A stretch of DNA of 64,000 bases from Melitaea cinxia. Lineage: Eukaryota; Arthropoda; Insecta; Lepidoptera; Nymphalidae. Location of the stretch: assembly GCF_905220565.1 (NCBI RefSeq), contig NC_059399.1:15926501-15990500 (forward strand), read 5' to 3'. Each line of letters begins with the position of its first letter. The stretch's first letter is position 1. Made by a program: the position numbers and the translations under genes. The notes beneath the pieces were generated by a model that saw only the letters and a list, made by a program, of their open reading frames with translations, was not told where the DNA came from and made no database searches. Shown one piece after another: positions 24,679 through 36,100 of this stretch.

Positions 24679-26374
24679 CTAAATACAAAATTGGTTATTG
24701 AGTCTATTAAGATTGCGAGAGGGTTGAAAGAGGGTATGAAAAAGTAGTAGAATGCTTTTGACCAATGGCGGAATTGCAAAGGCTATTATAGAAGTTTGCA
24801 AAGCCAACTAGGTACTTTCAGATGAATCACTAGTTTCTAAAGCTTGAATTCTCTGAATAGAACAGACAAGTTTTAGTTCCATTTCTTAGATGGAACTTGA
24901 GTAAATGACATATTCCTGGCAGAAGTCCGTTGGTTATCTAAGGTTATGATAATTTACTTTGTAACTATATTTACTGACTAGCTGCTCGGACAGATTTCGT
25001 TCTGTCAAAAGGTAATAGTAAATTTTTGTTTATTTTATTTATTTATTTAGTATTAAAACCTTCCGGGGGCTTTAAGGAACATACAAAAAATAAACAAACC
25101 GAATTGGTCGAGACATTTTCGAGTTATTATTTAGAGATTTAATTTCTTTGATGAATCGAAACTCTTTATATAGAAGAGATATAATGTTTTAGAGTGTACC
25201 CTATCTTTGTACTACTACAATAGGTATTTATTTTCGATATCTTTAAATTACTCTTATTTTGCCAAGTAGCTAATCTTTACAATTGTTTTTAATTCGCGAT
25301 GAGATAAATTATAATACCTATATTAATTAAATAAAATGATGAAGGTCCTAAAAATATATAATCGTAAGAGCCGGACTTTTTTTTAAATATTGTATGATAA
25401 ATTTCATAAAATGATCCTTAATTGTTCGTTTGTTTTTTATGCAGTTAGTAATAGACGTTTTTTTTTTTAAATTTGTATAATTATATTTTTAATCTGTATT
25501 TAAACCAACAAATCAACCATAAATTTAAGATTATAAAGCGTAATTAGTAGCAGTTACTTTTGCTGCAATTAATAACAATCCCATGAAAAAGTAACAATAA
25601 AACTGCAATGACGGTAGTCATTATTGCTTTTGTTTTATCAAACAAAAAGTAACTCGGTGAGCAGACGGTGCGGCAAGTTAAACCAGTCTAGTCCCTGGAT
25701 AGTGTAGCTAGTATAGAAGCACCATAAAGTTACTGTTATGAATGTAGCCTTAAGTTATTCAGATTAATTAAAATACTTCATTACATTCCTATTTTCGTTT
25801 TAACAAGCTGATTTGCACAAACCAATACTGAAGTCACAGTTTAATCCAAATATAAACAAAGCGTTCTAATTATCAAATGTTTAGTTGTAAATATTGATAC
25901 AAAAAAAAAATACAACGATCACTCTTCAATTCGATTAAATATCAATACATTTTGGGCAGAGTGACAAAAACATGGAAATTTGCAACACAAATCGCACTGC
26001 AGTGTCTAGTGCAGAGGTTTTGTGTGCGGGTTTAAAGAAACCCTCTGATTAGCATATTATACGGACATCTACTCTTTATGTGGTCTAACCATTGTTATTC
26101 CACTAAAATGTTCTATTTCAACCCCTACTTCGATGACACATTACCGATTAAAGCACACATTTACGAGCGATTTATTGCCGTACGAAATGTTGTTTTATAT
26201 CATTATTCAAGATACTGACGCTGGGTGCAAAGCTTCTTGACATTACCACTCGATATAACAGATTCTTTCACATATTTATAAATACAGAACACTTTAAAAT
26301 AACACGGGAACACTGTTTCGATGCATATTTTAGTGGTCAGGGTAGTGATTCTTTGGTTATTTTGTTGTATATTG

Positions 26375-26505
26375 TATAGAGAGCGGTGGTACGGTACGCG
26401 GCGGACGTGCGTCCTCAATGCACGCACTCGGACGACTGATTACATTACCCCGGCCGACCGAAGGTTTCGGCCCGGCCGGCGCACGACGTTTACTTCAATT
26501 GCGTT
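26375..26505. promoter_or_regulatory. CpG-rich island, possible promoter or 5' UTR
   Basis: GTACGCGGCGGACGTGCGTC and CCCCGGCCGACCGAAGGTTT, then CGGCCCGGCCGGCGCACGAC. On the minus strand TCAGTCGTCCGAGTGC gives an arthropod initiator-like TCAGT. No coding signal was found. It is orientation-ambiguous. Confidence 0.35.
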
Positions 26506-26769
26506 CCGTTCTCCTCAAAACAATATTGATTCATGATATTTTGTTTACATTTTTAAATTCACTTTCAAAAAATTCAGTCGAGCTAATGTTTAATATTTTT
26601 TTTTAAATACTATTTGCAGTTGTAAACTTATATTATTTTATATTTATCAATAATAATATTAAGTTATCTGTTTACAATTTTTGTTTTCATTCTTCAAGAT
26701 TCAAAATATTTTTATTTTTTTAATTTTAATAAGAAAGCTTTAATTTTTTTTTTTGTAAATCTCTATTAT

Positions 26770-27370
26770 TGGCTATGCATGAATCGAAACGGTTCAACAT
26801 TGGCAACAGTAACGCCATCTCTCTCACACTTTTGTGAACAAAGGGCGCTTGAGTGGTGCGTGTTTCAACCCTGTGTACCCTTCTCTCAGCAGGGTTACAG
26901 TATCCACTATAAACTGACCTCAGCTTTTGTTCGATGTATCCATTCACATAAATATCATAGCTGTACAACGCTTTGCGCGGCGTTTCTTCATATTTGGTTT
27001 GTATACAAAATGTAGGGCTACAATTTTAGGGCCAACAAATTAGGAAGGGGAGGGAAAAAAACCGTCTGAACGTCACATTTATTGACATTTCGCCGGGCGA
27101 TAATTAAGGCTTACGAGGGTCTTGGGAAGTTATCGGCACACCGTTAAATTTTAAAGCTTGGATTTTCGTTTCAATTAGTTCATTCGAATGGCGCCAGAAC
27201 GAGGTTGCTACGGAACTGTTATTTTTATTGGATTTCGTTTAACAGGTATTCGATATAATCTGTCGTATAATAAGCCGATAAAAATGGCGGCTGCTTAATT
27301 AGCTCTTATTTAGGGGTTTTCGATGAAGTTAGCCGGAAGGACGGGAGCGTACTTTCTCAATACTAATGAA
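26770..27370. other. non-repetitive, moderately GC-rich block; possible conserved non-coding DNA
   Basis: The block has complex sequence with no TE blocks, no long meaningful frame and blocks such as TTTATTGGATTTCGTTTAAC and AAAATGGCGGCTGCTTAATTAGC. Homeodomain-like TAATTA cores recur. It looks like sequence under constraint rather than decayed repeat, but this is only a visual impression. Confidence 0.25.
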
Positions 27371-28114
27371 AATTTTTGTTTAATTTATTGCACTTATGAT
27401 TTGTCGTTTTTCTTACTTTTAATATAATTCGATTTAAATACTATTGCTGGTTGTAGAATCTTGTTAGTATAAATAGACCAAGAGAAAATTTCTTCATGAT
27501 CTACCTAATTATAAGTATAATAAACTACACTGCTAGCGCGGTTTCGTCTGCGTCTTTAGTTATTGCTCTGCGCGTATGTCTTTACGTGTTATTTTATAGC
27601 GTAGTTGTTTTTGAATGCTGTTATATGTTTCATTGGCATTATATCATTTTAAATTCACATTCGTGGAAACTGCGAAATTTCTATGTCAGAAACACAACAC
27701 AACGCAATAGCAAACGCCCGGAGTGCAAAAATAAAAATTATTTGTCCTATGATACTAATTGTCATAAGTGGAAATTTAACCTGGGACTTGGGCAGTTGCT
27801 GTGACTATTGCGTCCATCCGTTGCTAAGACCTGATAACTCAGGGCAGAAATGTATAAAAATTAAAATTAAAATGTTTTAATTAGTTTTGTTAATCCATGC
27901 ATTTAAATTCAATTTTACCATCTTTTTTGGCATTTATATACATTACAAATATGAACATGTATAGTTACTTGACATTTTGTCTTACCTGAGTTTCTCATAA
28001 TAAATAATAACTAACTATAATTAGCATCGAATAACATATTTATATCTATAAAATTATTGCAAGTAGTAAGTACTCCAACTCTAAGTCGGTAGCGAACATT
28101 TAAATCTCTGTTTG

Positions 28115-28195
28115 TATGTGTTTGTATTGTTATCGGGACCCTTGGGATTACGTTTGTTAGGGTCAATAAATACATTATTATTATTACCCCTTTTG
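28115..28195 (+). mobile_element. LINE tail fragment ending in (ATT)n
   Basis: GGGACCCTTGGGATTACGTT then AGGGTCAATAAATACATTAT and a short (TTA)n tail. It is a short remnant only. Confidence 0.4.
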
Positions 28196-28540
28196 TATTG
28201 TAATCAAAATCAATATTGCCACGGTCATTAGTTTACACAGGCTTTTAGGAGAATGGATAAGGATAGCATCTTGATAAAGAAGATTAAGCTTATAATTTTT
28301 TGTGTGCTTTGTTTTTTGTACTTGTGTATTACCTACATGAACAGGCATTATATATATATTAAAATATATGGTGGCTATGCTCGTAAGCTGTAGACATTGT
28401 AAATGTAGACATTTGTATACTTAAATTCTTTTATCTGTCTTAATATTGTGCATACACAAAGATATTTTTGTATGATTAAGGTTACACTTTAACCGATGAG
28501 GCTAATTGCTCAATTGTTTACATATTGTCTTTTATACATA

Positions 28541-28830
28541 TACTAGCTGACCCGGCGAACTTTGTATCGCCTAACACAAACTTTATCGTATGGTATTAAA
28601 GTTCAAATTTACTTTTAAGTATTATCACAAATCTTTTGTATGGGAGTATAGAAAAGTGTTGTTTTTAGACTTTTTCAGGAAATTTAAGTTTTTTTTTTGA
28701 ATTTTTCTCTCCGTAAGAACCATCCTCGTACTTCAAGGAATATTTTAAAAAAAGAATTAGCGAAATCGGTCCAACCGTTCTCGAGTTTTGCGCTTAGCAA
28801 CACATTCAGCGACTCATTTTTATATTATAG
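28541..28830 (+). mobile_element. interspersed retroelement tail (CTAGCTGACCCGGCGAAC family), copy 1
   Basis: The sequence begins TACTAGCTGACCCGGCGAAC and ends CAACACATTCAGCGACTC plus TATATTATAG. The block GCGAAATCGGTCCAACCGTT is typical of RTE-like or SINE tails in insects. It is nearly identical to the copy at 50181. Confidence 0.75.
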
Positions 28831-28849
28831 ATTTTACAAAACATTACAA

Positions 28850-29010
28850 ATATGCTTTATTGTACACTAATAGATGATATTTTACATCGAAAAGGAAAAA
28901 AAAATGTTTGTATGAAGGCAAATCATAAACGTGTATAAAACGGCCTTATTTCTAAATGAGCGATCTTTTCCAGACAATCTCAAGAATCAAAAGGACGTGA
29001 TAAGGAATAA
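28850..29010 (-). mobile_element. LINE 3' tail fragment
   Basis: ATGCTTTATTGTACACTAAT, then AAACGGCCTTATTTCTAAAT and GCGATCTTTTCCAGACAATC match, in reverse, the 3' UTR of the LINE at 7150-7800. Confidence 0.6.
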
Positions 29011-29144
29011 GACTGCAAAGAAAATATTTTATAATCCTACCATACCAACACAACAGCTTAACTAACTAGTTACTTTGTTAATTATTTTATATTTGTACAT
29101 ATTTACGATGTAGAGATTCGTTTAGACGTTTAAGGGTAATTATG

Positions 29145-29341
29145 TACAATCGAGGAGTGTAATTTAACCCTAACCTATCTAACTTAAGAAGTACAACATT
29201 TAACGAGAGTTTCGTTTAACAAAAAAAAAAAAATAACCCTAGCTTATCTAACATTAAAAAGTACAACGTTTAACGACAGTTTCGTCATACAAAAAAAAAT
29301 AAAAAAATAACCCTAACCTATCCATACACTCCTCGATTGTA
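29145..29341. mobile_element. 197-bp MITE with perfect 17-bp TIRs
   Basis: The ends TACAATCGAGGAGTGTA and TACACTCCTCGATTGTA are perfect inverse copies. The inside is a direct duplication of about 80-90 bp (TAACCCTA(A/G)C(C/T)TATCTAAC, AGTACAAC(A/G)TTTAACGA) with A-runs between the units. Confidence 0.8.
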
Positions 29342-30436
29342 ATATCCCGTTTAAGAGTCTGTGGTCGAGCGTAACTCTTTGACTTTGTGTCTGTTCAATT
29401 GTATAAGTAATCTATGGTTCCAACTCTCCTCTAATATGAAAAAGAGGCCTTGGCCTAACGGTAGAACGTATTCAGAATAATTCAGTTCATTACTTACCAT
29501 ACTTTTGTATATACACATGTATAGTTTTTATTATTCTTTACAATTTTTTTTTAATATTAAACAGCCCTCGCAGTTTTAATCAAGTCGATAAATAGTTATT
29601 GCTAATACTAGGTAAAGAAAAAAAATGCCGATATTAATATTTTTGTGACGATATATGTGTAGTTTAGGCATTAAATATGCCGTTATTTTACGTAGATTTA
29701 CTTTATACAAATAGAAATACGTATCTGTATGGATTCAGGATAAAATTAAAAATAAAATCAATTATACATATTTAATACTGCATTCTAATATAAAATATTC
29801 TATTACATCGACATCTAGAACCACGTTTTTACTAGTTCACTAAATTATGTAGAGAAAATTTACAGCTATTGCCGTCTTAGTTCATTTGTTTATTCATAGA
29901 TGGCGCTGTAGAGTAAAAATTTGTCAAGATTATTTTTATATTTTTCCTTTTAAGAAAGTACTCTACATTGAGTCTTAAATTATGCATGGTTGTTTTGATT
30001 CCGGTCTAAGCGTGTAAGGACTTGTATTTTTTTATTGTACTTGCTATTTTCATTAAAATGTCCATGTAGGTTCTACGAAAACTACCCTAACAGCACTTCC
30101 GTTTGAAAGCAAGGTACTTCTTAAGTACAACAATGGTATCGTACGTTTCGTCAGTAGTCGCGAAACTAACAAGTCTCTTGTTAAGTTCACAACGAACCAA
30201 ACTTACTTTACTGAGCTTTACTCAGCTCGTATTTGCTCTTTCAAGCTTCAAACTTAGTAATTCAATTTCAGCGGTTTTCTAAGAAATTCAGATGGTTTGT
30301 TTCTTTTTTCGAAGATTTGAAGTTACAGTTAAAAGTTAAAAACGCCAAGTTTATAATATGTTAAATCTATAAAAGAAAAAATCGATCAACATTTGATTTG
30401 CTTTGACTACTCTACTTGTTCTGTCTTGCTCAAACT

Positions 30437-30895
30437 TTTTAACCGACTTCCAAAAAAGGATTCTCAATTCGATTGTATTTTTTCTATTTTTTTATGTATG
30501 TTATTTCAGAACTTTTGACTGGATGGAATTTCGATAAAAAAAAATAAAATAATGTGTGTCATTTGGCCCTATTTAAATTTATTTGGGATCTAACAAATAC
30601 TTTTCGAGTTATATCTAATAATGCGTTTTTACTTGACTATTTTTTCGTCAACCTACGTTGTATTATACCGAATAACTTTTTACTGGGTGTACTGATTTTG
30701 ATGATTTTTAATTAAATCGAATGCTGATCTTTTGTTTTGTAGTCAGATTTAAATTTCATCGACATCTGATCTAATTTTTTGACTAATCTTTGATAACGCG
30801 TATTTACTTGACTATTTTTTCCGTCTACCTACGTTGTATTACTTGTTGATGTAATTGAAGTCGGTTTGTTTTTCGTTTGCGAGCAAACACAAATT
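30437..30895 (+). mobile_element. AACCGACTTC/GAAGTCGGTT element, full copy
   Basis: TTTTAACCGACTTCCAAAAA to TTGAAGTCGGTTTGTTTTTC with all internal blocks. The short inverted ends suggest a TIR or foldback DNA element, though the A/T-rich termini make a duplication hard to see. Confidence 0.75.
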
Positions 30896-31009
30896 ATCGT
30901 CTACACTAAACAGAATTAAGTCGATTCAACACCAGCACAACTTTTTTTTTGAGAAAGAAAAAAATATATTTTTATTTATAATTAGTTTTTGTTTATTGTT
31001 GTATATTGT

Positions 31010-31165
31010 GATGGCGCAGTGAGAACCCTGCTTTCTGCACCGACGATTGTGTGTTCGATTCCCGCCTCGAATCTGGGATATATGTATTTAAAAAGATATA
31101 CCTATATCGGTCGGTTGTTACCTATAACACAAGCATGAAGTTGCTCACATTTATTTATTGATTAT
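31010..31165 (+). mobile_element. second-family SINE, short copy
   Basis: TGATGGCGCAGTGAGAACCC, GTGTTCGATTCCCGCCTCG and CGGTTGTTACCTATAACACA match the family at 56657. The 3' end is lost. Confidence 0.75.
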
Positions 31166-31221
31166 TATTTTTTGATTGATTATTCGTAATCAAAACCACA
31201 AGAGGGCTTGTGCATGTTTTG

Positions 31222-31385
31222 CCCAGAGAATCGGCATAGCGATTCAACGGGGAAATGCTGCCAGCATTCTTGGCACAATTACACGCGGACATGATTTGTA
31301 CCAAAACTATCTGTAAATATTTAGTTCTTAAGTTGTGAATTGTAAATATGTATAATGTTTAATAAACTATTGTTATACTTTCTTA
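31222..31385 (+). mobile_element. retroelement reverse-transcriptase C-terminus and 3' UTR
   Basis: Frame at about 31228-31315 reads RIGIAIQRGNAASILGTITR then GHDLYQNYL and TAA. The R(I/L)(G/S)IAIQRGNAASILGT motif is a familiar end of a lepidopteran LINE reverse transcriptase. The 3' UTR (GTAAATATTTAGTTCTTAAG) and AATAAAC follow. Confidence 0.7.
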
Positions 31386-32540
31386 CAGATAAATCAGGTT
31401 ATATCAACATCCAACAAGAACCAGAGTAACCTTAACTAAACGTCTTAAAAAGCTGACGCAGTAGTAGCAAAGTAGAAGTGATCAAACAGTTGGTAAATAC
31501 GAAGCTCGTTGAGGATGCAATTTATTACATACTAGCTGTGCTCCACGGTTAATTTGAGGAACAAATATCATATAGCCTACCTTGGTAAATGGACTTATCC
31601 GATACAAAAATAATTTTTCAATTCGAATCACTTCTGCTTGAGATTGGCGCGTTTAAGTAAACGAAATTTTCATTTTTATGATATTAGTATTGATTTATTT
31701 TATGTTAAAACAAATTATTTATGTATGCTTATAAATAATGTACGAAATAAAAGACAAACAATATTTATACGTATTTTATTTAAGTACAAAAGTGTACATT
31801 TATTAAAATAGTCTTAAATTTCTTAAAACTAATACATTTATACAAATAAAAATATTTGAGCTACAATTGACTGGTATACGTTGCCTTTACTAACATTAAA
31901 ATATAAACATTTACTTCCACCGGAGCTATAATATGTTTAATATTTATGTACAATGTATAATTATGTATAATTGTATAAAAATGTACTTATTTACTTCTGA
32001 TAATTTTAATACTGTTAACGAGACATAAATTCGATTTTTATAAGATCAAATATGATTATTTTGTTTTGAATTCACAATTTGAATTAATTTTCAGTCAGGT
32101 ATTGCCTTTAGCGATTAATTTTTTTGTTGCACTATTATTATTATTTTTTTAATAAAAAAAGTAGAAATCAGAGTTAATCAAATACATAACGCTATTAACA
32201 TTCGTAAGCTTATATTTACAAATAAGTCTAATATTAAATAAAGCTTCAAATTGAACGAATATTAGGAAGAGAACGGAAGACTATGAGGTAGATTAAGTCG
32301 CGTCCGTTGAAAAAAAAATATAACAATACGCGTAAGAAAATAGAATATAGCACCACAATATTTGAATACATCTGATCCTTTTGTAGCATAAAAATATAAT
32401 TAATGTTATATACAAAGCTATTTACAGCAAAACATAGCTAACGATACAGCGACAGCTTTAATTATACATCATATAAAATACTGTTGTCAGCGATATTTTA
32501 TTCGATTTCTTTACAACTATATTATTGAAATCGTTTAAGT

Positions 32541-32615
32541 TTTATTGATTCAATAAAAGATAAACGGATTCAAAAGTTCGGATTTATGTACAAATGTTTG
32601 TATATGTAATTTATT
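32541..32615 (-). terminator. possible elongase polyadenylation signals
   Basis: AATAAA on the minus strand occurs at 32615-32610 and 32546-32541, about 240-310 bases after the stop codon. Either would give a short 3' UTR. AT-rich sequence makes such hexamers common, and a longer 3' UTR is equally possible. Confidence 0.3.
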
Positions 32616-32853
32616 GGTGTATATTAAATTTGAAATTAAAATTTCTGCTTCTGAATATTCGATAAAATTTTCAAATCGTTTTCTGTACTTAGTTTGATTG
32701 ACAGAATAATCAAAATACAAATGGAGCCACATATAAATTCAATAGTAAATGTAATTAAGGTAAAATTAATTACAATAAATTGAGCAATGAGCATTAATTC
32801 ATTATCAGTAGCAAAGTCTTTGTACCTCTTTCATGTTCTACAACCACTTTTTG

Positions 32854-33160
32854 TTATTGCACTTTTTCTTTCAAGACGTGTCCATTTGTGTAACCGTTCG
32901 ATAGTGATTTATCATCCACTAATTCTTCGTGTACTTCGGTTTCATTTATGAAACCATTTGGTACTCCATTCGTTTTTATTCCGTTTACAGAAACGTGTCC
33001 ATTTACTTTCGCGTGACCGTTAGGGATGTATCCAGTTGTGTTGTTGTTGCACGTATCGACTGTTGTTTTGGGCTTCTCCTTTTTGTAAGCTTGCATGTAA
33101 AAGTTCGTAAATAAGACGATGAAGATTGTTGAATGAAGAATAAGACCAGCAGCGATGATT
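32854..33160 (-). CDS. elongase terminal exon with Asn-Gly-rich tail
   Basis: The acceptor is TCTTTTACAG; one base completes a Lys codon and 101 codons run to TAA. The first ~25 residues are the last transmembrane segment and the NFYMQAYKK block that normally ends elongases. A further ~70 hydrophilic residues follow with repeated PNG, VNG, TNG and SNG units (seven Asn-Gly pairs) and an acidic patch (ETEVHEELVDDKS). A canonical KKxx-type ER signal is not at the very C terminus; KKEKPK sits just after the last membrane span. Low-complexity tails of this kind occur in some insect elongases, but function is unknown. Confidence 0.93.
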
Positions 33161-36100
33161 CTGTAAAAGAAAGGTAATTACTACAGTTAAAATGTTACAA
33201 TTAAAAATCCATTTGTTTGATTGCTTATTAATATTTATAACGCCTTTAAAAGTATGTATTAAGGAAAAGTAAAAGTGAAATAAAATTTTATTGTATTACT
33301 TAATTTATTTAATTAAATATTTAATTTAATTTATTTAATAAAATATTTAATTTAAGAAATTAAAATTATTGCACTTAAAAATACAGAGAAAAGAACACAC
33401 ACACAGCAAAGACAGGCGCGCAAACTAAGGCGATCTTATTGTTTTTAAGTAATCTCTTACAGACAACAAATGTATTTAGTATTGATTTTAATAATTATAG
33501 GTAGCATCAAGGATTGATTTTTGAATTGGCGACTGTGAAAATAATTGGGATTGGGGACACCTTTATAGAACCATGTCATAATTAAACGTTTCATTATTTT
33601 TAACTGTCATTTTACAAGCCTAAATCTATTTTATATAAAAGAAAATTAAAGATCATATTTCGAGTTAGAAAATGCACATCATGCATGACAAAATACGACA
33701 CATACATAAATACAGTCAGAGTCACCTATGTATGACTTTCCATTTAGATAGTGTGGTCCGGTTCTTAGAGTTATTTATGCGTGTATGCAAATTATTATTC
33801 TTAACATGCTGTTAAAAAAGTTTGATGGATTTTTAGAAGGTAAATTGTTCGTTACTTTAAGGTCCAGCTTAATATCAATTTATTTATAAAAAACCGTGTG
33901 GTGTCGTGGGACACCAGATAGGAACGAAGTTCCTTAGTGTAAAATATAAATTTCAATTTCTATTCGAGGTATTAAGAAAATATTTATCGGGTATACATTT
34001 TTTATTATGAGTTGTTATCGATAAAAAATTAAAAAAACTACTTTACAAAATTATTTTAACAACTTAATTTTATTTACAATGATTTATAAAAATATATGAT
34101 AATAATTATGTAACCTAATAATAATAAATTGCAATAATAATAACAGTCATCACGTAGACTATACATTAGACACTGTATAGCCATCTTATAGGATTTTTAA
34201 CGTTACGGAAGATTTTTGTGCGCTAGGGTACCCTTCCACTAATCAATTTTTCACTTCTATACGTTATAGTCTCACTGTATGATATGAATGGTCTGTTAAA
34301 CTCTTGACTTTTCTTAGCCAAGCTGTCCATCATCATTTCAAGTTACTTAAATTGATTCACATTACTTTCGTCCGCGTTTTGTGTCAATATAATTATTTCT
34401 TAGTTATTGTTTCACTTTTATTCGTCATAGTGTGGTGTTACCCTTTATTTTGTCTAAAAAATAACAGGGTTTAAAATGCAGAAAGCATCTTTAGGAAACG
34501 GATCACGTGATACGAGTAGATGTGTTCAACCAATGAAACCAAATTATCGATCCAGCTTCGTCATCACCATTAATAGATGGTGTTTTCATTTTCATTTGTG
34601 GTCGAAATAATTGTTGATTAATTACTCGAAAATTCAGGTATTTGCCATAAGTAGTTCTGAAGAATTTTTGAATTGATAACACAATAAAAAATAATAGACT
34701 TCCAAGTAAAATTGCCTTGTTAGTGAATTATTCACGTGAATATTTTCCTATGCAAATTTTCAACTATATTACTATCTGTATTATATTTATTCAATACTAG
34801 CGATCCGCCCCGGTTTCGTACAGGTGCAATGCTGATACTTAATATAAAATAAATATTTGCAATGTAAGCGCGAAAAATGTGTTTATTTACGACATCACAT
34901 TAGAAACCTCTAAAACTATCAGTGTTCCTCTACTATGTATAAACCTTCCTCTGGAATCACTCTATTTACTCAAAACTCCTCAAAATTACTTAGCTATACT
35001 TACATTAGTTTAAGAACTTAGTTATTAAGGTTAATTGAAAACTAAATTATTTACTTAGATATAGTTGCATTACTTTAAGAAGTTAGTTATTAAGTTTTTT
35101 TATTACTTTTTGCTTTTCAGTTTTTTCGGCTGTTTAATTTTTTGATAAAAAGTTTTTATTTCTTTTTTTTTTGGGGCTATAATCCTCTAATTTCTACATG
35201 CTTAATTTTTTATTAGTTTTAAAATATCTACCTGTCTTACTTAAGCTATTAAAGTTTATATAAAACTTCTTTAATCCCCTGTTTTCTTACCCTTAGGGTT
35301 GGATTTTTATTTTCAAATTTAAATGGGACCAATTTCAGGGTATACTCTTTCCAATAAAAAAAAGAATAAACGGACTATTCTGTAAAAAGTTATGCGTGGT
35401 CATACATAAAAAAATATACGCGTCGACTTGAGAACCTCCTCCGTTTTTTTCGTCGGTTAAAAACCGCATCAAAATCCGTTGGGTAGTTTTAAAGATCTAA
35501 GCATACAGACAGCGGGAGGCGACTTTGTTTTATACTATGTAATGATAGTTAATGCATAAGCTTTCAATAGTATCTAAATAAAAAAGTAAAAATGAAAACC
35601 GCTCTATGTTCACCTCTCTTGGCTATACACATATAAAATCAATCACTTACTGTCAATCAATTTTACCAATCACTTTCATCAATATTTAAAAAAAAATTAT
35701 CGTATTACAAGACATGCAATTTGGAAACATTATAGTATCACTGATTCAAAATTTAAGTTTCATTGAAAATATATCAAGAATCTTAAACAGTAACAATAAA
35801 CAATCAATCCGCCAATAGAAAGTTCGTAAGCAAAGTTCGAAATGGTGTGATATGTAATCATCATCATTACCGTGACTTCATTAAAATCTCTTATCGAAAG
35901 ATCATATAAGATCTTACACAGCACGATACTTCATAATAATCTATAATGAAGGTTGCGTTCTGTTCTTTTGTTAACGTTAGACCATAGTTCGGTGATAGTT
36001 TTTTTACTAGCTGCTTTAATTTGCTTGCTAATTTTATTTCTTTTAATAAAATAAAAAATAGTTTGTTTATTTACGTTATATTAGTTATTTTATACAAATA

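Larger units (their letters stand above)
24679..32853. other. region downstream of the elongase gene
   Basis: It contains the 26.4-kb CpG island and the complex block after it, a retroelement tail at 24980-25140, then repeats from 28.1 to 31.7 kb. 31750-32853 is AT-rich with many AATAAA-like hexamers on both strands and may include the elongase 3' UTR. Confidence 0.5.

Noticed and set aside
27496..27880. Plus-strand frame of 102 residues with hydrophobic start
   Set aside because: No recognisable domain, no splice sites or codon signal, and overlapping alternative frames; treated as chance in AT-rich DNA.
29165..29325. Telomeric repeat
   Set aside because: AACCCTAACC occurs only in a few diverged units inside a MITE, not as a (TTAGG)n array.
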